Positions 23,434-33,094 of a DNA stretch of 64,000 nt are shown piece by piece; position 1 is the first letter of the stretch, and each line of letters starts with the position of its first letter. The notes under the pieces are model-generated. The model worked only from the letters and a program-made list of their open reading frames with translations. It searched no databases and was not told where the DNA came from. The position numbers were made by a program, and so were the translations under genes. The DNA is from Pinus tabuliformis. Lineage: Eukaryota; Streptophyta; Pinopsida; Pinales; Pinaceae. The stretch covers positions 1,283,016,277 through 1,283,080,276 of the forward strand of contig CM062818.1 in NCBI GenBank assembly GCA_031772625.1. Direction: 5' to 3'.

Positions 23434-24104
23434 TCAGTTCACTTGCAATTTGATTGAAGACCTAGTCACACATCATAAAATCAAGCACAAGACTTCCACC
23501 CCTTACAATCCACATTCATCCACAAGCCAATGGGCAGGTGAAAGTCACTAACAGAGCTTTGGAAGGAATTTTGACCAAGGTAGTGAGTAGCAGCAGAAAA
23601 TATTGGGCGGACATATTAGTTGAGGCCACCTGGGCTGACAACACAACATGGAAGACCACCACAGGGTTCACACCCTATGAACTTGTCTATGTGAAGAAGG
23701 CTTTGCTGTCAATAGAATTTGAATTCGGTACACTAAGGATGGCAGCTCAGCTGGACCTAGACCTCAGTCATGCATAGAAGGAAAGACTACTCCAGCTCAA
23801 TGGATTAGATGAAGAAAGATTGCAGGCGCTTCTCCACACAGCGGTAGTTTAGCTTCAGAGGAAGATATGGCATGATAAAAATATCAAGGAGAAGCAATTC
23901 CAAGAGGGAGATTTGGCATTGCTCTATGATTTAAGGTATAAAGACTTCAAAGGAAAGCTGAGGACAAGATGGCTGAGACCCTACATTGTGGAAAAATGCA
24001 ATGACAATGGTTCAGTTCTGATCAGAACCATTGATGAGGAAGCCATCCCCATGCTTGTCAATGGACATAGGTTGAAAATTTACAAGAAGCCCCTCTCCAA
24101 GTGA
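23434..24104 (+). pseudogene. Element A integrase, portion right of insertion C
   Basis: Continues the integrase core and tail of A after insertion C: 'HHKIKHKTSTPYNPHS' (region before the catalytic Glu), 'TGFTPYELVYVKKALLS', and the C-terminal module with 'LLYDLRYKDFKGKLRTRWLR' and 'NGHRLKIYKKP', the normal Athila integrase ending. Broken copy. A non-coding spacer follows. Confidence 0.88.
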
Positions 24105-25189
24105 GAGTTCATTGAAGATCTAAATAAGACAATGATGGTAGTGGAGCATGTCTTAGCCTCCACTTCACCCACTCACTAAAGAAACAGAAAAGAGAAATAA
24201 AAAATAAGGACTCAAGTGAAAACCTCCATGAGGCGCTTGAGTCCCATCATTGAGTTGAAAACCTCTTTTGAGGCAGCTCAGTGATGCCAAAAACAAAAGA
24301 AAAAAAAAAAGAAAAAAAAGAAAAAGAGAATAAGATCCCTGGGTGAAAACCTCCCTTGGAGGTGCCTAGGGAAGGCAATTAGGGTGAAAACTTCCTTGAG
24401 GTGCCCTAGTTGTTTTCAAAAAAAAAAAAAAAGAGGAGAAAAAGAAGAAAAGGAAAATTGAATTTTAATGTGTATTGCAGGTTGCAGGAGGACCACAGGG
24501 AGCAAGAGAAGATTCCAAAGAGCCTATTTCACCTCCTCCACACTCTTCTCCATCATTTCTGACCTTTCTTCCACCCCACTGTGTTTTTTTCTGGAAACTG
24601 TGTGTTCTATAGGAGGCCCTGTGTTTTCTACAGGAGGCTCCTGTAGGAATCACAGAGAGCCAGAAATGGTTCCAAAAAGCAGTTTGAGGGGCTGGGAAGC
24701 TTTATGAAGAACATGAAAACCCTCCTACAACTATCAACCCTCCTTGCCATCCATTCCACACCTACATCACATCATCATCATCATTTTTTTCCCTTCCTGT
24801 CACAGAAAAACACAGAAAACCAATTTTTAGAAAAAAAACAAAAAATAAAGGAAGCAGCACCTCAAATCTCACCTGCAGCTTACCTAGTACCTCTCCATCT
24901 CCATCAACATCTCTGGCATCATCCTCACAACTTCTAGTACAGAAATAAGCTGAAATTTTAAAGGGAGAAGCAGCTACAAGAGCTCCTATAGGAATTCCTG
25001 TAGCAGCTGATCCCATTAAAATCAAGCCACAACAACAAAAGAAGTGCAATCATGGGATTGAAGGAGACATATAAAGCTTAGATCCAGCTAGAGGATACCT
25101 GCACAAGACAAACAACCACACATCAGAAAGCAGAGAGCATGTAGCAAAGGAAATACAAGCATGCAGCAGTAAAAGGAGCCAAAATACCT
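24105..25189 (+). other. Element A post-pol spacer, left of insertion B
   Basis: Non-coding. It contains a degenerate GTGAAAACCTCC repeat (24216-24410), two A-rich purine tracts (about 24297-24330 and 24418-24460), and several CTACAGGAGG/CTCCTGTAGG motifs (24609-24650, 24980-25010). No credible ORF. Confidence 0.7.
24216..24410 (+). repeat. Degenerate tandem repeat around GTGAAAACCTCC
   Basis: Four related phrases, each close to 'GTGAAAACCTCC-TGAGG-GC' followed by a partly inverted end (for example GAGTCC, GCCTAGGG). They occur at about 24217, 24258, 24343 and 24384, with spacing near 40-85 bp. It lies just after the integrase stop of A. Function unknown. Confidence 0.65.
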
Positions 25190-25194
25190 CACAG

Positions 25195-26941
25195 TGTTGG
25201 AAATAATACTGAGAGGGGGGGGTGAATCAGTATTATCAGATCAATAAAACTTTTTCAATGCTCAAAAACATATACGCTACTTCAGTTAAGTGAACCCGCG
25301 TGTACACGCTGCTGTGTCTAAAGCAACTGGCGTATATCCAGAAATCTTATGATTCAGTTAGCTTATCTTCAGTAAATGCATCAAAACATTATTAACCATA
25401 TTAACAGTAAATAGGTGCAGTATAACAGAACAGATCATCACACAAAAGCCACACACATGAACACAAGGATATAAGGTGGAAACCCAATGTGGGTGAAAAC
25501 CACCTGCTGCAAGTCATCTCAATCTTCTTCTTAATAAGAAAATACTTTTACAATATTTGTACTGGTGCAGTCTTATACCAGTACGGGAGCTACAACCCCC
25601 TTTGCTTTTGTACTAGCCGATCCATTTACTAGTACACAGGCTGCTACCTGCTACAATGCTCCAAAGATCTCCCTTAGCCTTTGTACTAGCTTAGATACTA
25701 GTACGTAGGTGCTTGCCTACAATCTTCTCTCCTCCAGGTACCACGTTTCATCAATTTTCAGACTGGATACACTGAAGCACAACACATAATCTGAAAGGCC
25801 ACATTTCATCCAATTTTCATACTGGACCCATAACTATCATTGAAGCTCAAAACAATCATCAAACTCTGAATCACTGAAACCCTGTTAACAACACCGTCAC
25901 CAGAACACAGAGCAGACACAAAACTCTGTAATAACCATCAGACCCATCTGCAACTTCAAGTATCAAGCTTTACAATGTATACGCTACTTCGATGAATCAA
26001 ACCCGCGTGTATACGCGCTTTCGCCAAAGACAACCCGCGTACAGATCTAAAAATAATTTCTCATAACTTGCAGCTGTACCAGACATCAATCATACTCATA
26101 ATACTTATAGAACAATACATGCGTCAGTATGTAGATCTAGAATAAGCATCATAAAGATAGTTCATTTCAAACCATTTGATCCCGATCTCTCCTTAGATCT
26201 TGCTCTCCATCAACCGATGAGATCTCTCCTTAGCTCAGATCAAGCAATGCATCATCAACCCATAACCTGCATACTGGATCTAATGCTTCATCAGATATTC
26301 AAGACATTTCAGATACTCTTGCCTAATGATTTCCTTCTCCTTATATAGCCTTAGGCCTTGTTCAATACCAAGAGCCAAAACCATAGAAATCCAATACCAT
26401 CAACTTCAAAACTAGGGATCGACACGCCCGTCGAGACACAATGGTCCGAAACCATAGGCACAACTTCCAAGGATTAACCGCCATGGACCAAAGGTACTTT
26501 TCCACATACACGCGCTTTTGCTGAAGCCAACCTGCGTGTACACGCGACTTGGGCTTAACGAACCTGCGTGTATGAACTTTCTCTTCTTCTTATAGTCCGA
26601 TCATCAATTCCTTGCTGCTGACCTTCTGTACTATGATTTGTCATCAGTGAGGTTTGTCATCAAGGACAACACTTATCTCATAATGCCAACAATCTCCCAC
26701 TTTGGACTTGATGGCAAAGCTAACTTGTCACACTTAGAATTAGCATCTGATTCCTTTGAGCTGTCCTCCATCAGTCACATCTGATATCTCTTCTGAAGAT
26801 TCATCATCTGATTCCTTTGAGCTGTTCTCCATCGGTCACATCTGATATCTCTTCTGAAGATTCACCCAGTTATACATAAGTGAGATATTCTTCTATGAGA
26901 GGGTTGCCATCAAGTACAACACATGCATCATAATGCCAACA
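25195..26941 (-). repeat. Element B left LTR (3' LTR in element orientation)
   Basis: 1747 bp. It contains several CG-rich near-palindromes of the type CGCGTGTACACG/GTATACGCG (about 25295, 25980-26040, 26505-26575), and a 61-bp tandem duplication at 26744-26865. Confidence 0.96.
26744..26865. repeat. 61-bp tandem duplication inside the element B LTR
   Basis: Two adjacent copies beginning CATCTGATTCCTTTGAGCTG at 26744 and 26805. The same duplication is present in the other LTR (about 31886-32007), so it predates the insertion. Confidence 0.85.
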
Positions 26942-28850
26942 ATCTCCCCCTTTGGACTTGATGGCAACAACACCAAATCACTCTCCCCCTTTGACATCAA
27001 GGGCAAAGGGTGGACCAAGATATTCTCTTCCTTTGCTGAATCATTCCACTGTCCATACTCCCCCTGAGTACCTGCTGAAATCTCTGAATAATCTCCCCCT
27101 TTGTATATGCCAAGGTGTACCAATCTGTCCATGCTCCCTCTGAGTACATGCTGAATCTCTGTTCTTGCTGAAGTGTGCTGATCATGCTCTCCCTGACTGT
27201 AAGCAAGGTCTACAAAAGATGTTCTTCAAGAAGAACATGACTCTATACATCATAAAGGACCTTCCTATCACTTAGGACTCATACATACATCCATCTCTCA
27301 ACTAAGTGAGGATATACAAAAATTGACTCATCCACCCAACCAAGTGGGAATACATCAAAATTTTACATATGACAACCAATCACATTGCATCAATCATCCC
27401 AGGCATAGTGGGGAAACCAAAATAGGCCGTTACATGACCTTGACACCATGAAAGAGATACCACAAAAGAGATATATGACATAGAGACGAAATAACTAGAC
27501 CAAGACTTATGAAAGTCACCAGCTGCATCTGATAATCACCATTCAGATCAGCAACCAAGAGATCCTTTTGTTCTCCTTTCGCCTTTGTTCCTCCTGAAAT
27601 CAACACCAAATGTGAACTAGAACCAAAAGCTTTAAGATAATGCCAACAATGCATCATTGGAAGATTATCTGCTCCCCCTGAACCTGTGCCAGATGATCTC
27701 TTGTCAGACCAACATCTGTCCCTTCTGATTTCCTTCAAATCTCCATATACGCGTCTGTATACACATAAACAGGCGTATATACGCAGATATCCCTTACGCA
27801 ACACGCGTACACCATATACGCGACTATCTCCTTGTAAAACGACGTATGCACGCGGATATCCTTTAAACAACACGCGTACACAAATTTCCATATCAGCAAC
27901 CTGTAAATGTCCTGTAGAGAATAAGTCATCAACCTATAACAAGGTATGTCTGCATCAATTCATCCCTTTGAACAGAATTCAGAGTCATTCACATGTGTGA
28001 AACCACCATAGCCATTTCATCAAGCTCTACATGATCCAAGTATCATTACTTGGGAACATCTGCATCAATCAACACATGCAAGTATCAACCTATCATTATA
28101 TAGATAAGAACTCATCACCACGTCTCCAACAAAGCAACCTTGAGTAGTCATCCATGTATCAGCACTATGTATCTTGAGCTTAAGCTCATTTGACAAAACT
28201 TCTTGATATCATCAACAGCAACAATCCTTATTCACAAGAGTGCCTGCATCATAACTGTATGATCTTTATGCATATGACAGCAGCAGTATATGAGTGACTC
28301 ATCATCAAGTGAGGAAGATGTGTATTCAAGCTTTGTACTTCTCCTTGTCCTTATGAAGATCACCATGTAAGCATCATATATGCATCATCAAAGAATCAAC
28401 CATAAATCTGATCTGAACATCTTCTATGTAACTTCAAGAATCATATGAGAGTTTATCATAGACAACTCACAACCACATCATAGCAAGATATATCATTTAG
28501 CCATATAAGAATCATCACCAAGGATTATTAACCATAATGCCAACAATGAATTACTAAAGGCATATGCTCCCCCTCAACTAGTGCCATCTGTTAGATCTGA
28601 TCATGCATATATCAGCAATAAGCATCAAAACATCATCATCCTCAAGTTAGGATCAAAACACTTCTAGACATCATACAAGTAACAAAACATTTCCACACAT
28701 CCTCAGCAGACTGTAGCTATTAACCAATAGAGCAAATAATGGACTGAATCATATCAGATCCCTTTTCTGAGCCTGTCCCCACTGCTTTTCCTCAGACTGA
28801 CATATACGCGACTTTGCAGTGTCTAACTCGCGTATATACGCAACTTCCAT
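26942..28850 (-). other. Element B non-coding region with multiple polypurine tracts
   Basis: Between the gag-like stop and the 3' LTR there is no pol and no credible ORF. Read on the minus strand it has many AAAGGGGGAG-type tracts. They cluster next to the LTR (26943-26952, 26982-26991, 27057-27065, 27089-27098), with more at about 27671 and 28568. Multiple polypurine tracts are a described feature of Sireviruses. CG-rich palindromes cluster at 27745-27880 and 28800-28870. An apparent 153-residue reading through the palindromes is a by-product of the repeats. Confidence 0.75.
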
Positions 28851-30296
28851 TTATGAAACTTGCGTATGAGTTTCAGGACACTGAAGTTTTACACCTTCAA
28901 CTTCCTCTGAGTTTATTATGTCTGTGTTGTGCTGAACCTGAGTATTTTGTGCTGTGCCACATTTTTCTGTCTGTACTTCCTTCTTCTTCCATATCTTCAA
29001 GTGTGATGTTGTGTTCTCCTTTTGGTGTGATGTCCGTCCTTTGTTCCTGCATTGCTTTGCTATATGTCCAAGTTTGTTACATGCATAACATCTTACATAT
29101 TTCATATTCCTCCTGTAGCAATCAGCAGCTTTGTGACCAAACATATTGCAAGCAAAGCAATATCCATTAAAGTACCTTGAATGTGATGATATTTCTACAT
29201 GATTGTCTTGAACCCTTCTTCTTCCACATCTAGCTGCAACATGTCCAAGATTATGACATACATAACATTCAACATTATTCATAGGAGGAGTAAAAGATTT
29301 TCTTTGAGGAGTCTCTTTCCTTGATTGTTGATGGGGTTGACCTTTCATCTCCTTGTTGATCATTTTAAATTTCTCTTTAGAGTTCCTTGCCTCACCTTGT
29401 GAACTAGATTCACCTTCAACAGATTCATGAAAACCAAGTCCAGTTTTGATAGCAGGAGACCTTTGACTACTAAGAATATCATCCAAGACTTTAGAACTAT
29501 CTTGAAATCGTAAAAGCTTATCCTTTTCTTCTATTTTACCTTTCAAGATATTTACCTCAACTTGAAGTTGTTCCTCCTTTTCTAGACATTGCTTCTTCAT
29601 GTCTTCTCCATCTTTCCTTCCTTCTTCCAACTGATGCCTTAGTTTGAGAATCTCCTTTTCTTGTTCTTCATTCAGATCCTGCTGCATTTGACGAACTCGG
29701 AAGGCACATTCTAGTTGAGATTTTAAGCTGGTGACTTCGTTTTCTTGTTTTGCAATAGCTTCGAGTAGATCTGTATTCTGCTTCTTTGATTCTTCAAGAT
29801 CTCCTTTTAGTGAGAGGATTGTAGCTTCAAGATTTTCATAGTAGTTGGATCTATCTTTGAGTTTCTTGATGGTTGTGTTTTTGTCATTGACTTCATTTCT
29901 TAGAGAAGTTGCTTCAACCTGCAACTTTTGATATTTCTCCTTGAATAACTCTCGTTGAGCCTTAGCAGTATCATCCTTTATGTTCAGAAGATCTTCTTGA
30001 GTTCTAATTTTGCTTCTTAGTCTTCTAAATTCTGCTTCTATCTCATTTCCTTCTTGTTCACCCATAAGAGCAAGTTCAGTAGTTTCACTATCACTTCCAT
30101 TTGTCTCACAAGGAAATATGGCTGGAACATCAGAGGATAACACATTCATACCTGATAATGATTCTGAATCTGAAGAGCTTCTTATACCTAATCCCCAATC
30201 GACTCTCCCACTGTCATAGTCCTTCTGAGATGTCTTCTTCTTCTTATGAGCTTTCTTCTTAAGCTTCTTTCCCATTGTTCCACGGATCTCCTTCAA
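28851..30296 (-). CDS. Element B gag-like protein: Lys-rich N-terminus, coiled coil, three CCHC knuckles (481 aa)
   Basis: One intact frame. Translation may start at Met1 or Met8 ('MGKKLKKK'). Residues 8-25 are very Lys-rich; 26-80 are Ser/Asp-rich; about 85-265 form a long heptad-patterned coiled coil. Three CX2CX4HX4C zinc knuckles follow, at C344-C347-H352-C357, C380-C383-H388-C393 and C403-C406-H411-C416. Knuckles of this kind, with 'CYACNKLGHIAKQC' phrasing, are typical of plant Ty1/copia gag. No capsid-like UBN2 core is obvious by eye, so the particle-forming part may be replaced or diverged. It sits 40 bp inside the 5' LTR, directly after the primer site. A cellular CNBP-like protein is the alternative, but the flanking LTRs make gag more likely. 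Confidence 0.88.
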   Translation of the reverse strand: MKEIRGTMGKKLKKKAHKKKKTSQKDYDSGRVDWGLGIRSSSDSESLSGMNVLSSDVPAIFPCETNGSDSETTELALMGEQEGNEIEAEFRRLRSKIRTQEDLLNIKDDTAKAQRELFKEKYQKLQVEATSLRNEVNDKNTTIKKLKDRSNYYENLEATILSLKGDLEESKKQNTDLLEAIAKQENEVTSLKSQLECAFRVRQMQQDLNEEQEKEILKLRHQLEEGRKDGEDMKKQCLEKEEQLQVEVNILKGKIEEKDKLLRFQDSSKVLDDILSSQRSPAIKTGLGFHESVEGESSSQGEARNSKEKFKMINKEMKGQPHQQSRKETPQRKSFTPPMNNVECYVCHNLGHVAARCGRRRVQDNHVEISSHSRYFNGYCFACNMFGHKAADCYRRNMKYVRCYACNKLGHIAKQCRNKGRTSHQKENTTSHLKIWKKKEVQTEKCGTAQNTQVQHNTDIINSEEVEGVKLQCPETHTQVS

Positions 30297-30322
30297 GCGA
30301 TCAAGCTTCTACCAAAGGACCT

Positions 30323-30334
30323 GCTCTGATACCA
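30323..30334 (-). other. Element B primer-binding site, tRNA-Met type
   Basis: The minus strand reads TGGTATCAGAGC, two bases from the LTR end; a perfect plant Met-tRNA primer site. Confidence 0.95.
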
Positions 30335-30336
30335 AT

Positions 30337-32083
30337 TGTTGGAAATAATACTGAGAGGGGGGGGTGAATCAGTATTATCAGATCAATAAAACTTTTTCAA
30401 TGCTCAAAAACATATACGCTACTTCAGTTAAGTGAACCCGCGTGTACACGCTGCTGTGTCTAAAGCAACTGGCGTATATCCAGAAATCTTATGATTCAGT
30501 TAGCTTATCTTCAGTAAATGCATCAAAACATTATTAACCATATTAACAGTAAATAGGTGCAGTATAACAGAACAGATCATCACACAAAAGCCACACACAT
30601 GAACACAAGGATATAAGGTGGAAACCCAATGTGGGTGAAAACCACCTGCTGCAAGTCATCTCAATCTTCTTCTTAATAAGAAAATACTTTTACAATATTT
30701 GTACTGGTGCAGTCTTATACCAGTACGGGAGCTACAACCCCCTTTGCTTTTGTACTAGCCGATCCATTTACTAGTACACAGGCTGCTACCTGCTACAATG
30801 CTCCAAAGATCTCCCTTAGCCTTTGTACTAGCTTAGATACTAGTACGTAGGTGCTTGCCTACAATCTTCTCTCCTCCAGGTACCACGTTTCATCAATTTT
30901 CAGACTGGATACACTGAAGCACAACACATAATCTGAAAGGCCACATTTCATCCAATTTTCATACTGGACCCATAACTATCATTGAAGCTCAAAACAATCA
31001 TCAAACTCTGAATCACTGAAACCTTGTTAACAACACCGTCACCAGAACACAGAGCAGACACAAAACTCTGTAATAACCATCAGACCCATCTGCAACTTCA
31101 AGTATCAAGCTTTACAATGTATACGCTACTTCGATGAATCAAACCCGCGTGTATACGCGCTTTCGCCAAAGACAACCCGCGTACAGATCTAAAAATAATT
31201 TCTCATAACTTGCAGCTGTACCAGACATCAATCATACTCATAATACTTATAGAACAATACATGCGTCAGTATGTAGATCTAGAATAAGCATCATAAAGAT
31301 AGTTCATTTCAAACCATTTGATCCCGATCTCTCCTTAGATCTTGCTCTCCATCAACCGATGAGATCTCTCCTTAGCTCAGATCAAGCAATGCATCATCAA
31401 CCCATAACCTGCATACTGGATCTAATGCTTCATCAGATATTCAAGACATTTCAGATACTCTTGCCTAATGATTTCCTTCTCCTTATATAGCCTTAGGCCT
31501 TGTTCAATACCAAGAGCCAAAACCATAGAAATCCAATACCATCAACTTCAAAACTAGGGATCGACACGCCCGTCGAGACACAATGGTCCGAAACCATAGG
31601 CACAACTTCCAAGGACTAACCGCCATGGACCAAAGGTACTTTTCCACATACACGCGCTTTTGCTGAAGCCAACCTGCGTGTACACGCGACTTGGGCTTAA
31701 CGAACCTGCGTGTATGAACTTTCTCTTCTTCTTATAGTCCGATCATCAATTCCTTGCTGCTGACCTTCTGTACTATGATTTGTCATCAGTGAGGTTTGTC
31801 ATCAAGGACAACACTTATCTCATAATGCCAACAATCTCCCACTTTGGACTTGATGGCAAAGCTAACTTGTCACACTTAGAATTAGCATCTGATTCCTTTG
31901 AGCTGTCCTCCATCAGTCACATCTGATATCTCTTCTGAAGATTCATCATCTGATTCCTTTGAGCTGTTCTCCATCGGTCACATCTGATATCTCTTCTGAA
32001 GATTCACCCAGTTATACATAAGTGAGATATTCTTCTATGAGAGGGTTGCCATCAAGTACAACACATGCATCATAATGCCAACA
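30337..32083 (-). repeat. Element B right LTR (5' LTR in element orientation)
   Basis: 1747 bp, nearly identical to 25195-26941; followed by target duplication CACAG at 32084-32088. Confidence 0.96.
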
Positions 32084-32088
32084 CACAG

Positions 32089-33090
32089 CACATACATTCG
32101 ACTCACAGGTAAGTGACTAACCCACTCCTTTGTTGCATTTGTGTAATTTAAAGATATGCATAAGAGAATGAGATGGTTGGGGTTGAACGAGAAAAGGTGG
32201 CCAGTTAACTTGGCCACCTTCATCCAGTTGCCTACACTCATCGAAGATGTCACAGCACGTGCGCATAGTCAACTTAGAGAAAGATCCCAGGGACAGGTAG
32301 TGGAGGGTTTGCAAACTCCGATGCAATGATGAGAGGTGATTGCGGGAAGAAACCATGATGAAAAGGCAGGTGGGGACCAACGGTCCAGATATGGCCAACG
32401 TACCTTTTTTCCATTTCACCCCCATCACCGGAAATATCTAAAAGAAGAAATAAGTACTCTTCTCGAAACACTCTCATCACCTTTTCTTTCATTCTATCCT
32501 CGTCCACTTAGCTACAACAAGCTCCTTGTCACCCCACAACCTCAAAACCATTGTTCTCCATCTCTCTCATCCATCCTCTTGCTATCAGTGTTCTATAGGA
32601 GCACTTACAGGTTCTACAGGAGCACCTACAGGTAGTTCTACAGGAGGGGCAGTGAGTTATTTTTAAGGAGAAAACACGGGTTTTGTGCTTGATTTCTGGC
32701 TTGAGGAGGTAGGTTCCATGCATACCCGCCTTGATTATCAATATGTGCAAGTAATGATATCATTTTAAAGAGGAATTGAGTCCACAGAAGAAGAGGAATT
32801 ACATAAAAAATTTCTGCCTCTTTTCTTAAAAAAAACACAGTTTTCCTCTGTTTTCATATTTTCTTCAAAATTCTTGTTTCCATCTCTACATTTGGTCTTC
32901 AAAAGGGGTATAAGCACAATGATAGGAGGATTCATGAGGAAGGAGCTCACTAATTCAACTAGGTTCCATGAACATCCCCAAGTAGTGGCCATATTCACCA
33001 GGGCAAATTGGATGACATTTTTTTGAGAAATTCCGAGGGTTTGATGAGGAAGTTGCTTAGGAATTTGCCCTTTCTTTAGTCCCTTCCTCT
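32089..33090 (+). other. Element A post-pol spacer, right of insertion B
   Basis: Non-coding continuation of the A spacer. A tight cluster of the CTACAGGAG motif lies at 32585-32650 (TTCTATAGGAGC, TTCTACAGGAGC, TTCTACAGGAGG). I see no gene on either strand. Confidence 0.6.
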
Positions 33091-33094
33091 TGGA

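Larger units (their letters stand above)
25195..32083 (-). mobile_element. Element B: very young Sirevirus-like (Ty1/copia) gag-only element
   Basis: A complete-looking 6889-bp LTR element on the minus strand, inserted in the post-pol spacer of A. LTRs are both 1747 bp (25195-26941 and 30337-32083) with TGTTGG...CCAACA ends, flanked by a perfect 5-bp duplication CACAG (25190-25194 and 32084-32088). The tRNA-Met primer site lies two bases inside the right LTR. The conserved copia signature (C-run, CTCTCAGTATT, then TTGGTATCAGAGC) is present when read on the minus strand. Repeated polypurine tracts and CG-rich palindromes recall Sireviruses. One uninterrupted ORF encodes a zinc-knuckle protein; no pol is present. 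I count only about two LTR differences by eye, so insertion is very recent. Confidence 0.93.

Noticed and set aside
27430-27891. 153-residue minus-strand frame with repeated 'YACC'/'VYG'-type phrases
   Set aside because: It is produced by the CG-rich palindrome repeats of element B; no start context or family similarity.
28851-30296. A host CNBP-like zinc-knuckle gene
   Set aside because: The frame lies immediately inside a young LTR with a Met primer site, and the knuckle phrasing is copia gag-like.
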